64,000 nucleotides of DNA from a bacterium (GCA_013360215.1 JABWCP010000014.1:1-64000); one strand, 5' to 3'. Shown: positions 53,010 to 63,280, counted from the stretch's first letter. The notes: a model not told the origin generated them from the letters alone. Numbers and translations: made by a program.

Positions 53010-53999
53010 ATGCCGGCGAATTTATCCACTTCGTACATGGGTTTTACGTTAAAAAACCCGATTGTTCCTTCGGCTTCTCCGCTATCTAAACATTTAGACA
53101 ATATCAGGAAAATGGAAGATGCGGGGGCTGCGGCTGTTGTACTATTTTCGTTGTTTGAAGAGCAGATTTATCACGATGCGATGGAGTTAGTACAAGAAGC
53201 CTCCAAAATAAGTGAGGACTTCCGAAACTCCTTTGATTACTTACGCGAACTCAATCAGTCGCATTATAATCCTGATGCTTATCTTGAGCATATCCGCAAA
53301 GCCAAAGAAGTTGTTAAAATTCCTATCATTGCCAGCCTCAACGGATCTTCGGATAACGGTTGGTTACAATACGCCAAATCCATTGAAGCGGCAGGCGCTG
53401 ACGGGCTGGAGCTGAATCTGTATCACATCGCCGCAGATCCTAAAAAAAATTCTGCGCAAATTGAAGATCAATTCATACACGTCGTCCGTTCCGTCAAAAA
53501 TCTTAAGATCCCTGTTTCTGTCAAACTCAGCCCTCATATCACAGGGTTAGCTAACTTTGTTTCCCGGTTGGACGAAACGCGCGTGGACGGTGTTGTTCTT
53601 TTTAATCGCTTTTATCAACCCGATTTTAATCTTAACTCGCTCAAAGTTGTTCCTAATATCAATCTTAGTGACTCAACCGATTTACGGCTTGCTTTGCGCT
53701 GGACAGCGATCCTGTATGGTCAGGTGCATGCCCCGATTGCAGCGACAAGCGGCATACATTCCCACGAAGATGCGATCAAAATGATTATGGCCGGCGCTTC
53801 GGTAACGATGGTGTGTTCCGCCTTACTCAAAAACGGCATCTCTCACATTACGGAATTACTGCGTGATATAGAGCTTTGGATGGATATTCACGAGTGCCAA
53901 TCATTGAGCCATATCCGCGGCAGCATGAGTCAAAAATCCAAAGACGACCCATCGGCCATGGAACGTGCGCAATACATCAAAGCATTAGCTCAGTATTAG
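53010..53999 (+). CDS. Dihydroorotate dehydrogenase-like FMN protein
   Basis: 329 residues from the ATG at 53010, with GAGG ten bases upstream; the longer frame to 52959 runs into the tmRNA promoter region. TIM-barrel DHODH fold: 'STSYMGFTLKNPIVPSASPL', 'KIPIIASLNGSSDNGW', 'VKLSPHITGLANFVSRLDET', 'GVVLFNRFYQPDFNL' and the phosphate-binding end 'ATSGIHSHEDAIKMIMAGAS'. This DHODH-like group exists in Bacteroidota and Cyanobacteria alongside the true PyrD, so its substrate may not be dihydroorotate. Divergent from ssrA. Confidence 0.88.
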   Translation: MPANLSTSYMGFTLKNPIVPSASPLSKHLDNIRKMEDAGAAAVVLFSLFEEQIYHDAMELVQEASKISEDFRNSFDYLRELNQSHYNPDAYLEHIRKAKEVVKIPIIASLNGSSDNGWLQYAKSIEAAGADGLELNLYHIAADPKKNSAQIEDQFIHVVRSVKNLKIPVSVKLSPHITGLANFVSRLDETRVDGVVLFNRFYQPDFNLNSLKVVPNINLSDSTDLRLALRWTAILYGQVHAPIAATSGIHSHEDAIKMIMAGASVTMVCSALLKNGISHITELLRDIELWMDIHECQSLSHIRGSMSQKSKDDPSAMERAQYIKALAQY

Positions 54000-54335
54000 C
54001 GACCTACATCATTGATTTACTTTACATCGTAGTCGGCGCCATACGTCTGGAGTTGATCATCGCTAGTCAATCTTTGTTTTATGATGGCGCCAGTAATTTG
54101 TTTTCTGTCAATCCATGGGCACACTATACATGCGGCGTTCACCATATTCACCGGTTCAGACTCCATACATAGACGATATCTGAGTTGTCAAAAAAAATAC
54201 AAGTTTATCTGTGATATCATAATTCCAACATCTTCACGTTCATTCATACTCGATGAATGAATGCTTTTTACTGAGAGCTAATATGTTATTACAAAAGCCT
54301 CAAACTGATCCGAGTTCACATTGTTACCACACATG
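54000..54335. other. 336-base gene-free region
   Basis: Lies between convergent genes. It holds one clear inverted repeat: TTCATTCAT (54239-54247) / ATGAATGAA (54253-54261), a nine-base-pair stem with a five-base loop, followed after four bases by TTTTT on the plus strand, so it could be a late terminator. Elsewhere no coding frame, RNA gene or repeat is convincing. Confidence 0.55.
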
Positions 54336-55595
54336 CTATTGTTTTACGTTTCCATTCAAATCCAACTTCAAAAGATAAATATCGGTCGAATTGGAGTCCG
54401 TAAAAGTATATCCCGCACTGTAGATGGAATTTCTTATCACTTCCACCCCCATACCTTCATCATCCAACGCATCTCCATAATGTTTACTCCAAACCGCAGA
54501 ACCCTGCGCTGTAAATCGCGCTACCCACATTTGATATCTCGGCCCGACAAAGCGATCATAAAAACGTCCGCTTACAATATAGTCACCGTTGCTCAATCGA
54601 GAGAGCGCATGCGGACGAAGAATAGGGAAAGCATCTTCACGAAACTGTTCTCTGTATTTAGTTTGCATTATTATATTACCATCTAAGTCCACCCGGACAA
54701 ACCAAAAATCCGTGTGACCGTAATGAGGGAACGACAATAATGAACTCGCTGCTATTACAATATGCCCGGAGCTTTCAAAAGCCAAAGCTCGAGCCACATC
54801 ACGATTTGGAATAAGCCCTGTAGCAGAATCAATCAAACTATGGTATGTTTTTAACCATGTGGTTTGACCAAGATTGTTCATTTTGATCAAAAACGCATCA
54901 CTATAGCTACTATAAGGGGTATTCTGTATCGTCTGTCCACCAATGAAAATATCGTCGGCTGGTGTGATAAGAATATCTTTGGGTTCTATAGGAATGTCAG
55001 AAGTCACCGATTCTTGCCAAATTAATTTCCCATCGTCGCTGATTCTAAATACCAAAACATGGCCATCTTCCTGCAAAACCGTTTTCTCGTATGCAACGCC
55101 TGTAACCGATTCATCCGTACCCATATCCAGAGCAACACCATATGTACTGCTAGGACCTTCGACTTCGTATGTCCAAACAAGATTTCCGTCGGGCGACAAC
55201 TTTCCTACGACCGCATTCGTATCAGCGCTGGATCTACAGATGGTTCCAATGATATAAATATAACCTTCCTCGTCAACAACAGCGTCTGTCAATTCATCAA
55301 AATAATTCCCGCCCAAGGTTTTTGCCCATACGCTTTTCATGTTTTTATTGAAAAGTACGAGATATAAATCATATTGCCCTCTCAGGCTATTGGTGCGCCC
55401 CCCGATAAAGATTCCTCCCTCCGGCGTGGCGGCTACGACGCTGGCTTGTTCGGCACCTACAAGACCAAACGTACTGGCAAATTCACCGGAATTATTAACC
55501 GTAGAAACTGACTCGCACGAAACGGTTAAGAAGATTAAAAATAAATAGAGAAAATAAAAATCATCACATTGCATAGATAGAAGAGATTTGAACAT
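54336..55595 (-). CDS. Exported (probable lipoprotein) SBBP-type beta-propeller protein
   Basis: 419 residues. The start at 55595 keeps a lysine before the hydrophobic leader; the internal ATG at 55574 would put two aspartates there and is less likely. The leader ends 'IFLTVSCES', a plausible lipobox. The mature part has repeated blades of the form 'GGxYFDELTDAVVDEEGYIY' and 'PDGNLVWTYEV', 'DDGKLIWQESV', 'NNLGQTTWLKTYH', 'LDGNIIMQTKY', each resembling SBBP (Beta-propeller repeat) units. It probably lies on the outer surface. Ligand unknown. Confidence 0.82.
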   Translation of the reverse strand: MFKSLLSMQCDDFYFLYLFLIFLTVSCESVSTVNNSGEFASTFGLVGAEQASVVAATPEGGIFIGGRTNSLRGQYDLYLVLFNKNMKSVWAKTLGGNYFDELTDAVVDEEGYIYIIGTICRSSADTNAVVGKLSPDGNLVWTYEVEGPSSTYGVALDMGTDESVTGVAYEKTVLQEDGHVLVFRISDDGKLIWQESVTSDIPIEPKDILITPADDIFIGGQTIQNTPYSSYSDAFLIKMNNLGQTTWLKTYHSLIDSATGLIPNRDVARALAFESSGHIVIAASSLLSFPHYGHTDFWFVRVDLDGNIIMQTKYREQFREDAFPILRPHALSRLSNGDYIVSGRFYDRFVGPRYQMWVARFTAQGSAVWSKHYGDALDDEGMGVEVIRNSIYSAGYTFTDSNSTDIYLLKLDLNGNVKQ

Positions 55596-55695
55596 AGACG
55601 TAGGATTTGATTAATAATAAAATGTTATTTATTACGTAATATAATATAATATTTTTAAATAGAATACAATTTCTTCATAATTACTTTTTATGTAA

Positions 55696-55736
55696 ACAAG
55701 GAATCGAATCCCGCTGCAACAGGAAACTTAATGATT
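55696..55736. repeat. Partial copy of the tRNA-Lys 3' region
   Basis: ACAAGGAATCGAA at 55696-55708 is identical to 55860-55872 in the T-arm/acceptor part of the tRNA-Lys gene. A second match, TAATGATT (55729-55736), corresponds to TAATGATT near the anticodon stem (55882-55889). Between the two, spacing and sequence differ. It looks like a decayed tRNA fragment or an attachment-site scar. Confidence 0.5.
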
Positions 55737-55810
55737 GAAACCCACTACAATAACGCACAGAATGTGTAACACACTAAGTTAACCATTCCATTATCATCAA
55801 AATAAATCAC

Positions 55811-55850
55811 GCAAAAAAATAAAAACCTGAGTCTGTACAACTCAGGTTTT
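55811..55850 (-). terminator. Rho-independent terminator of tRNA-Lys
   Basis: Ten-base-pair stem AAAACCTGAG (55822-55831) / CTCAGGTTTT (55841-55850), with TATTTTTTTG following on the minus strand, immediately downstream of the tRNA. Confidence 0.88.
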
Positions 55851-55852
55851 TG

Positions 55853-55925
55853 TGCGTCCACAAGGAATCGAACCTTGAACCTAATGATTAAGAGTCATTT
55901 GCTCTGCCAATTGAGCTATGGACGC
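55853..55925 (-). tRNA. tRNA-Lys (anticodon CUU)
   Basis: On the minus strand GCGTCCA (5') pairs with TGGACGC (3'). The D-arm is 'AGCTCAATTGGCAGAGC'. The anticodon stem AATGA/TCATT encloses loop CTCTTAA, giving anticodon CTT. The T-arm is 'CAAGGTTCGATTCCTTG'. 73 bases, CCA not encoded. All positions fit the cloverleaf. Confidence 0.96.
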
Positions 55926-55979
55926 GTTTAAAAAATCGGACGCAATATAGTCGCGACATACTAACGACGCAAGCTCTTT

Positions 55980-58900
55980 TTATTCATTTTTATCATTGAT
56001 CACGTCGTATATTAATTGACGAAATGCATCCACCTGAAACGGTTTGATGATATAACCTTTAAACCCATACGATTTGTGATCAGCCATGATCGGATCGTTG
56101 GAATAGCCGCTTGAGACGACGGCGCGAACGTTCGGATCAATTTCTAAAAGCTTTTTTATTGTTTCTTTTCCGCCCATACCTCCGGGAATCGTGAGATCCA
56201 TGATCACGACATCATACGGCACTCCGGCATCTCGTGCCGTCGTAAACGCGCGTATGGCATCTGTGCCATCAGTGACGGAATCCGTCTGGTAACCAAACTT
56301 ACGCAGAATACGTGTGGTTATTTCCCGGATGTCTTCTTCGTCATCCATGACAAGTATTTTTCCGCTGCCCATTCCAAGTTCCTTTTGCGGGGCCGATTGT
56401 TGTTGCACTTGTTTTTCCGAAGCCGGCAGATACACCGTAAAAACAGAACCGACGCCAAGTTGTGATTCGACGGATATTGCGCCCTGATGGTTCTTTACGA
56501 TGGAATAACAAGTAGCCAAACCCAAGCCGCTACCGCGTTGTTTGGTTGTAAAATACGGATCGAAAATTTTAGACAAATATTCCGACGCAATGCCGACACC
56601 TTGATCGGTAATTCCCATGCGAATATATTTTCCTGCCGCAAGATGCATGATCGCATTTTCATCTAAGTATACGTTTTCTGCTTTTATATGTATAACTCCG
56701 CCGTCCGGCATCGCATGAACAGCGTTAATCACCAGATTCTGAATCACTTGACTGATCTGTCCCTCATCGATTTCGGCAGGCCATAAATCATCCGGCATAT
56801 CATACTCACACAACACATTGGATCCGCGCATCATAAAGTCCGCCGCTTCACGAATCAATTCACTGATGGTCAGCGTTTTCCTGACCGGCGATCCGCCTTT
56901 GGCAAACGTGAGTAATTGTTGCGTCAGTTCTTTGGCGCGAAATCCGGCTTTTTCAGAGCGGGATAATATATCATCAATTTTATCATAGTGATGCTGCTGA
57001 TGTTCCATACGCGCCAGTGAAATATTACCCAATATCGCTGTCAAAATATTATTAAAGTCGTGCGCAATACCACCGGCAAGTAATCCGACCGATTCCAGTT
57101 TGATAGATTTCAGGCGTTCTTCTTCTATTTTTTGTTTCTCTGTGATATCACGAAACACAAGTACCACACCGATGATCGTACTTTCTTTGTCACGGATGGG
57201 CGCACCGCTGTCGGCTATCAATCGTTCTGTGCCATCACGAGCGATCAACGCCGTATTTTGTTCCAGCTCAAAAATGCCGCCGCTTTGAATGATCCGACGC
57301 ACCGGCTCCGCAATACGCACTTTGGTTTTGTAATTGATGATATGAAAAATATCCTCGATCGGTCTGTCTTGCGCTTCTTCTTGCGTCCATCCGGTCAATA
57401 CTTCGGCAACACGATTGATCAAAACGATCCGTCCTTGCACATCCGTCGTGATCACGCCGTCACCGATCGAACGCAGTGTCACAGATAACCGCTCTTTTTC
57501 GGCTTCGAGAGCGCGTTCGGTTTTTTTGCGATCCGTTATATCATAATATACACCCTGAATAGCCGGTGTGTCATTCCATAAAATTTCAGCTACCCGCACT
57601 TCTAAATCACGAATGCGACCGTCTTTGGTGATTACCTTTAGTTCATACAAATCCGATACGGGTAATCCTTGACGTCGCCGTTCCATTCGCTCTTCGATCA
57701 TAGGCTTATTCTCGGGTGCGATAATCTTGTATATCGAGAAATCCGGTTGTGATACGTCATGCGCTGTATAACCGAACAGTTTTTCCCACGCCGGATTGAC
57801 AATTACGATTTTTTCGTTTTGCAAAACATACACCGGATTCAACGCTTGCTCGACCAATGTTTTATACTGAAGATCGCGTTGGCGAAGTATACTTTCTGCC
57901 GTCCGTAATTCGGTGATATCAGAAATAAATCCCTCGATGTATAAAAGTTTACCATCCGCATACACACCGGAACCGACTTCCGATAACCACCGCCAACTTC
58001 CGTCGCGATGTTGGATACGATAAGTTAAACTAAACGAATGTTGATCCCGCACGGCGGTATGAACAATATGATTGATCATAGCCACATCATCAGGATGATA
58101 CATCGTGCTCAGGCTTATTCGCCTGTCATAAAAATCTTCCTTCGGATACCCCGTGATGTCCAAAATCGCTTCGCTGGTATAAATGAACGTAAAATCAGCA
58201 TCGTTTTCACACATGTACACGACCCCCGGAAGGTTTTCGGCAAGTAATCGGAATTTTTCTTCACTTTGCCTCAACACTTCTTCCGATTTTTTACGTTCCG
58301 TAATGTCACGCGAATTAACCACGATGCCGCCGACAACCGCATCATGCAATAGGTTATGGGCCGTCACTTCCAATGTGCGCCATGAATGATCTTTGTGTAA
58401 AAATCGAAAATGGACATTGACTATTTTTTGCCCTTGATGAATTCCGGTTTGGAAGGCTTCGCGAATTAAGGGACGGTCTTCCGGATGGGCAAAATCTAAC
58501 ACGTTCTTACCGATAAGGTCGTTAGGCGTAAACCCGGTTATTTTTTCTACGGAAGGACTTTCGTACAAGATCGTACCATCAGCTGAAATAATACTGATAA
58601 GATCCAACGCATTCTCAATCAACGCGCGATAGTATTTTTCACGACGTTCCACGGCTTCCCGGCTTCGCACACGTTCAGTCACATCGCGCGAAAAAATGGA
58701 AGCGCCGCGAATAATCCCGTCGTCCGTGCGGATCGGAAAAAAAGAAATTTCATAATCACGCGACTCGCCGCCCAGATCATAGTGATCCGATTCCATAAAT
58801 ACCTCGCCGCGAACGATGACGCGTTCATACCTTGCCTTCCATAAGGCCTTGAGATCGTCGGGTATACTGTCAATCACATTCATTCCGACTTCCAATCGAA

Positions 58901-61604
58901 CCCCAAATGCCGCAAAATACGCATCGCGGAATGTCGAATTGATGGTGACAATCCTGTAGTCGGCGTCGATGGACCAAATGGAATCATGCGAATTTTCAAG
59001 AATTGCCGCTAAATTGGCTTCATTATTCCTTAAATCCTCTTCAACCAAACGTCGTTCGGTTACATCTTTGCGTACGGCCCATACGCGTTTCCAGAAACCT
59101 TGCTCCACGACACCGGTATAACTATTGATGAAAAATCGTTTGGAACCATCTTCGGATATTTTTTCCGACTCGATATCGCTCGCTGAATAACCGTTACGAA
59201 TTAAGTGTGCAACCCACTCGCGCTGTGCCGTTTGTTCCGTAGCTTCATCGCGCCAAACTTTGTTCCCCGTAAGCTGATCCGGTGTACGATAGCCTTCACT
59301 GAGCGCATACGTACTATTGCATTCACTGATAAAGGCCGTTTCAAAAAAAGATGCGATCTGATCTTCGACGGGTAGGTTCACGGCAATCGGTTTTTCAAAT
59401 TCAAATAAACAAATGCCATCGGAGCTGTTGGCCACAAATGCCCGATACCGCTCTTCACTTTGTTTGAGCGCTATTTCTGATTTTTTTAATTCTGTTATAT
59501 CTTTTTGCGTCCCCCAAATACGCGTAAGTTTTCCGTCTTCGACAATACCTATGGCACTGTTCAAAAATATCTTCTGCGCGCCATACTTATCCACTTCGTG
59601 CGATTCCTGATTGGCAAAATGATAACCCGATTTTACGAAGTCCACCATGTAGGCCACGTTATGCGGGTCATTTGGCAGAAGTAAGGTTTTGAGGGGTAAG
59701 CCAATTAACTCCTCTACCGAATTAAAGCCATACATCAGCGCTTGTACGGTATTGGCCTCGGCGATATAGCCTCCGGCAAATATACTAGCCACTTGCTCTT
59801 CCGGCATCCAATCAATCGGAACTGGTTCATCTAACTCAAGGCGATAAATACCCTCCGTACTTTGCTCAATGAAAGCGCGGTATTTTTGATCACTTTGGGT
59901 CAACGCTTCTTCAGAACGACGTACGTCGGAAATATCACGGCAAATAAACTGCAGGCACGGTTGATCGTCGTATTCTATTTTGGAAATCACTGATGAATAC
60001 CAGTGCATCTTTCCCCACCGATCAATAAAACGATTTTCTATGATGCCGGAATGGGTCCTCGCGCTTTGTGCAAATTCGTCAATAAGCGCATTGACTCTTC
60101 CAAAATCTTCCGGGTGAACAAAAGGGTTTTCATCGGGCGGAAAACGAAAGTCATTGAGTGTATAACCGGTTTGACGTTCCATCGCCGGATTGACATACAG
60201 CATATTGCGTTTGTAATCTGTGATAAAAAGTACATCATGGAACGACTCGACTAGTTTTCTGTAACGCTCTTCCCGCTCTTTGAGCAACTGTTCAGCTTCC
60301 ACACGTTCGGTAACATCGCGTGTCGTAATGAGAATTCCCTCAACGGATGCATCCAAAAGCAAATTGACACCGACGCTTTCACAGTGACGCCACGTTCCGT
60401 TTTTATGTAAAAAACGGTACATAGCCGTAGCCGATTCGCCCGGCACACGAAGCAAGGATTCAAAAGTTTTTTGCAATACTTCAAGGTCTTCCGGATGAAT
60501 CTGATCGAATGCATTGCGCCCAAGCAACTCGTCCTGCGTATAACCGAGCATCGGAAATATGGAGGGGCTCTCGTACCGGATCGTACCGTCCGCTGCGACA
60601 ATCGTGATCAGATCGCGTAGTTGGCGCACCAGCATCGTAAATCGTTCTTCACTGCGATGTAATGCGTCTAAGGCAAATTTTTGCCCGGTGATGTCGCTGA
60701 CAACAAACTGAATGGCCGGTTTTTGAAGGTATTCGATTTTACTAAGTACGGACGAATGCCAGCGTAATCTTCCCCAACGATCCACAAAACGGTTTTCCAA
60801 AGTTTTAGAAAACATGGCTTCGCTTTGTATAAAATCCGCTATGAAACGATTGACGTTAGGCAAATCCTCCGGATAGATCAACGGATGTTGATGTACGTTA
60901 AAATCATAATCTGTGGCCGTGTATCCCGTGTGTTTTTCGACAGCAGGGTTGATGTACAACACATTGCGATAGTAGTCCTCGATAAATACCATGTCATCCG
61001 ACGCTTCGAGTAAAGCGTGATACCGTATTTCGGCTTGGCGTCTTTCTTCCGCATGTTTTGAGCCGGTGATACAATCGGCTACAGCGTTGGCAAACTCTTC
61101 TTCGCGTCGGGCCCATCGGCGTGATCCTCCGACATGCTCATGGCACAAAACACCGATCACGCGGCCGTCCTGCCAGATCGGTACATCCATCATCGCGCCG
61201 ATCCCGTTGGGCAAAAGATAATCTTCCGTAAAAGCACTGGTGCGGGGATCTTTGTGAGCATTCTTCGCCAGTAATGACCGGCCGGAATTCAATGCCTTAA
61301 AGTAAGGTTTATATTTAGAAGCTAAAAGTACGTCCCCTTTGAAATATTTTTTTTTCTCCCGACTGTAAAGTGCGACACATTGGATAGCCGATCGGTCCGG
61401 CGTGAATAACCAGACACTGACGCGATCAATAGATTGCAAGTCGGCGGATATACGTACGGCGGCACGCACCAAAGCGTCAAAACCTTTACGCAGACGATAC
61501 AGATGCAGCAGGGCATCATGCTGTCGCGTGCTATCTAATTTTCGAAGAGTCTTTGGGGGACTCTTCTTTTTAGATGAAACTCGCTTTGGGGTTTTACGCG
61601 CCAT
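55980..61604 (-). CDS. Hybrid histidine kinase: GAF, about ten PAS domains, kinase, receiver
   Basis: 1874 residues, no membrane helix, so cytoplasmic. GAF domain about 25-190, followed by roughly ten PAS/PAC units from about 195 to 1475, each ending in a 'DITERKKSEE'-type connector. HisKA with 'GIAHDFNNILTAILGNISLA', HATPase with 'NLVINAVHAMPDGG' and 'GSGLGLATCYSI', and a C-terminal receiver (about 1745-1870; 'VVIMDLTIPGGMGG'). Several PAS units are near copies of others, showing recent internal duplication. It probably senses several soluble or redox cues and passes phosphate through its own receiver. It follows the DUF481-like gene by 3 bases. Confidence 0.92.
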   Translation of the reverse strand: MARKTPKRVSSKKKSPPKTLRKLDSTRQHDALLHLYRLRKGFDALVRAAVRISADLQSIDRVSVWLFTPDRSAIQCVALYSREKKKYFKGDVLLASKYKPYFKALNSGRSLLAKNAHKDPRTSAFTEDYLLPNGIGAMMDVPIWQDGRVIGVLCHEHVGGSRRWARREEEFANAVADCITGSKHAEERRQAEIRYHALLEASDDMVFIEDYYRNVLYINPAVEKHTGYTATDYDFNVHQHPLIYPEDLPNVNRFIADFIQSEAMFSKTLENRFVDRWGRLRWHSSVLSKIEYLQKPAIQFVVSDITGQKFALDALHRSEERFTMLVRQLRDLITIVAADGTIRYESPSIFPMLGYTQDELLGRNAFDQIHPEDLEVLQKTFESLLRVPGESATAMYRFLHKNGTWRHCESVGVNLLLDASVEGILITTRDVTERVEAEQLLKEREERYRKLVESFHDVLFITDYKRNMLYVNPAMERQTGYTLNDFRFPPDENPFVHPEDFGRVNALIDEFAQSARTHSGIIENRFIDRWGKMHWYSSVISKIEYDDQPCLQFICRDISDVRRSEEALTQSDQKYRAFIEQSTEGIYRLELDEPVPIDWMPEEQVASIFAGGYIAEANTVQALMYGFNSVEELIGLPLKTLLLPNDPHNVAYMVDFVKSGYHFANQESHEVDKYGAQKIFLNSAIGIVEDGKLTRIWGTQKDITELKKSEIALKQSEERYRAFVANSSDGICLFEFEKPIAVNLPVEDQIASFFETAFISECNSTYALSEGYRTPDQLTGNKVWRDEATEQTAQREWVAHLIRNGYSASDIESEKISEDGSKRFFINSYTGVVEQGFWKRVWAVRKDVTERRLVEEDLRNNEANLAAILENSHDSIWSIDADYRIVTINSTFRDAYFAAFGVRLEVGMNVIDSIPDDLKALWKARYERVIVRGEVFMESDHYDLGGESRDYEISFFPIRTDDGIIRGASIFSRDVTERVRSREAVERREKYYRALIENALDLISIISADGTILYESPSVEKITGFTPNDLIGKNVLDFAHPEDRPLIREAFQTGIHQGQKIVNVHFRFLHKDHSWRTLEVTAHNLLHDAVVGGIVVNSRDITERKKSEEVLRQSEEKFRLLAENLPGVVYMCENDADFTFIYTSEAILDITGYPKEDFYDRRISLSTMYHPDDVAMINHIVHTAVRDQHSFSLTYRIQHRDGSWRWLSEVGSGVYADGKLLYIEGFISDITELRTAESILRQRDLQYKTLVEQALNPVYVLQNEKIVIVNPAWEKLFGYTAHDVSQPDFSIYKIIAPENKPMIEERMERRRQGLPVSDLYELKVITKDGRIRDLEVRVAEILWNDTPAIQGVYYDITDRKKTERALEAEKERLSVTLRSIGDGVITTDVQGRIVLINRVAEVLTGWTQEEAQDRPIEDIFHIINYKTKVRIAEPVRRIIQSGGIFELEQNTALIARDGTERLIADSGAPIRDKESTIIGVVLVFRDITEKQKIEEERLKSIKLESVGLLAGGIAHDFNNILTAILGNISLARMEHQQHHYDKIDDILSRSEKAGFRAKELTQQLLTFAKGGSPVRKTLTISELIREAADFMMRGSNVLCEYDMPDDLWPAEIDEGQISQVIQNLVINAVHAMPDGGVIHIKAENVYLDENAIMHLAAGKYIRMGITDQGVGIASEYLSKIFDPYFTTKQRGSGLGLATCYSIVKNHQGAISVESQLGVGSVFTVYLPASEKQVQQQSAPQKELGMGSGKILVMDDEEDIREITTRILRKFGYQTDSVTDGTDAIRAFTTARDAGVPYDVVIMDLTIPGGMGGKETIKKLLEIDPNVRAVVSSGYSNDPIMADHKSYGFKGYIIKPFQVDAFRQLIYDVINDKNE

Positions 61605-61607
61605 AAA

Positions 61608-62375
61608 TCAAAAAACTATGTTAACACCATTACTCAATTCAACATCATATGTGCGAATCCCGGGTGCCGGGCGATGATCATACCGCGCATTGAAGGCCGT
61701 CACAAAACTCAATTTTTTCCAGAGAGCGATGGTCATACTCGTATTATGTAATAGACGGTAGTCGGAAAACGCGCGCGTATCGGCTTGATAATAGGTCGTA
61801 GCAACAAATGCTAACCGATCATCCGGATTCCATCGTATGGATAAATAATTAGTGGAGCGTAGTTTTCGGACGGTCGGCTCATTGTGTTCATACATTTCAC
61901 GCTCCCACATCAATCCAGCACCGACAGCCCATACCAATACTGGAGACTTGCGCCCCGAATCCGTTCGCATAATTTCATAGCGTAGACCACTGCCGATCAA
62001 TTGACGATCTTTAAGGTCAATAAACGCATTAAATTCTTTCTGCGTAAAACCTTCGGCAATTACGTAATCGCTCAGATTTCGGGTAACACGCAAATGCATA
62101 AATCCTTTATGCGAATACAGTTTTCCCCGGCTTTCGGCACGCTCATAATTCGCGGCAAAAAAAGAATAATATGCCGTGGTAAGCCAATCCAAGCGGTAAT
62201 TGCTTTTCATGCTCAGGGATTCGGAATTGCCTTCTTGGAGACCGAGACTAAAACCTACGGTATGATGGAATCCTCGATCCGCATTATACTTGCGTAAATT
62301 TTCAGTATTTACTTGCGCCAATAAGACACACGACAAGCTCAATGCGATATAAACGCAAAAAATTCTGATCTTCAT
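61608..62375 (-). CDS. DUF481-type outer membrane protein
   Basis: 255 residues from the ATG at 62375 (AAAGG upstream), which begins a signal peptide (MKIRIFCVYIALSLSCVLLA). The frame to 62414 adds a polar leader and is rejected. The mature part is a run of amphipathic beta strands with 'GFSLGLQEGNSESLSMKSNY', 'GFMHLRVTRNLSDYVIAEG' and 'DRQLIGSGLRYEI', the pattern of DUF481 (YdiY-like) proteins. Probably a small outer-membrane barrel. Cotranscribed with the multi-PAS kinase gene (3-base gap). Confidence 0.82.
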   Translation of the reverse strand: MKIRIFCVYIALSLSCVLLAQVNTENLRKYNADRGFHHTVGFSLGLQEGNSESLSMKSNYRLDWLTTAYYSFFAANYERAESRGKLYSHKGFMHLRVTRNLSDYVIAEGFTQKEFNAFIDLKDRQLIGSGLRYEIMRTDSGRKSPVLVWAVGAGLMWEREMYEHNEPTVRKLRSTNYLSIRWNPDDRLAFVATTYYQADTRAFSDYRLLHNTSMTIALWKKLSFVTAFNARYDHRPAPGIRTYDVELSNGVNIVF

Positions 62376-62496
62376 ATATGTAGAACCTTTAGACAAGGAG
62401 GGTATGCCGGACAATATATAATAAAATCGGTGTTATGTAAAATATTTTTCATAGGAAATCTGTTGAAGAACGAAAATAACCTCTTTATTATTTATT

Positions 62497-63273
62497 ATGA
62501 TTGATTATTTACTCATTGCTATTGCAGCCTTTACGGCATCCGCGCTTACTTTTTTTTCGGGTTTCGGGCTGGGGACAATTTTGATGCCGGTCTTTGCTCT
62601 GTTTTTTCCGGTTCACACAGCTGTCGCATTGACCGCTGTTGTTCATTTTTTAAATAATATTTTCAAACTGGGACTTACCGGATTCTTTGCCGATAAAGCC
62701 GTGATCCTGCGATTTGGCATCCCGGCCATCGTAGCTGCTTTCGCCGGGGCCGAATTGCTTACATGGATGTCCGCATCGGAGCCTGTTGCGAGTTATTACT
62801 TAGGTCATACGATCTTCTATATACGATGGGAAAAAATAATCATGGCTATTGTCATGATCATTTTTGCATTGCTAGAGATCATACCGGCTTGGTCACAGAT
62901 ACATTTTGATCCTAAATATTTACCATACGGCGGGATTCTCAGCGGTTTTTTTGGCGGGTTATCAGGGCATCAAGGCGCTCTGCGCAGCGCGTTTCTTCTT
63001 CGTTTAGGTCTCGGTAAAGAAAGTTTTATTGCCACCGGTGTCGTCATCGCATGTATGATTGACATAACGCGATTAAGCGTTTATGGGTTTTCTATTTTTC
63101 AGGAAAACATCGCAGCCCATTGGCCGTTACTGCTCATAGCCATCTCGAGCGCATTTGGCGGTGCGTTTCTTGGAAATCGGTTTCTTAAAAAAATGACCAT
63201 TGCTTTACTACAAAAGAGCGTGGCTTTATTTCTTATCGCCCTTGCCTGCGCTCTGGCCACGGGTATCATCTGA
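62497..63273 (+). CDS. TauE/SafE-family membrane permease
   Basis: 258 residues, about eight membrane helices in two halves, with the family motifs 'GFGLGTILMPVFALFFPVHT' in the first half and 'GGLSGHQGALRSAFLL' in the second. TauE/SafE proteins export sulfite, sulfoacetate or other organic anions; the substrate is not inferable. It ends before a terminator hairpin shared with the convergent alanine-rich lipoprotein gene. It stands alone on the plus strand. Confidence 0.9.
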   Translation: MIDYLLIAIAAFTASALTFFSGFGLGTILMPVFALFFPVHTAVALTAVVHFLNNIFKLGLTGFFADKAVILRFGIPAIVAAFAGAELLTWMSASEPVASYYLGHTIFYIRWEKIIMAIVMIIFALLEIIPAWSQIHFDPKYLPYGGILSGFFGGLSGHQGALRSAFLLRLGLGKESFIATGVVIACMIDITRLSVYGFSIFQENIAAHWPLLLIAISSAFGGAFLGNRFLKKMTIALLQKSVALFLIALACALATGII

Positions 63274-63280
63274 TCACAAT

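Noticed and set aside
53010-53999. Calling the gene pyrD outright
   Set aside because: The protein belongs to a DHODH-like group that often coexists with the true PyrD, so the substrate is not certain.
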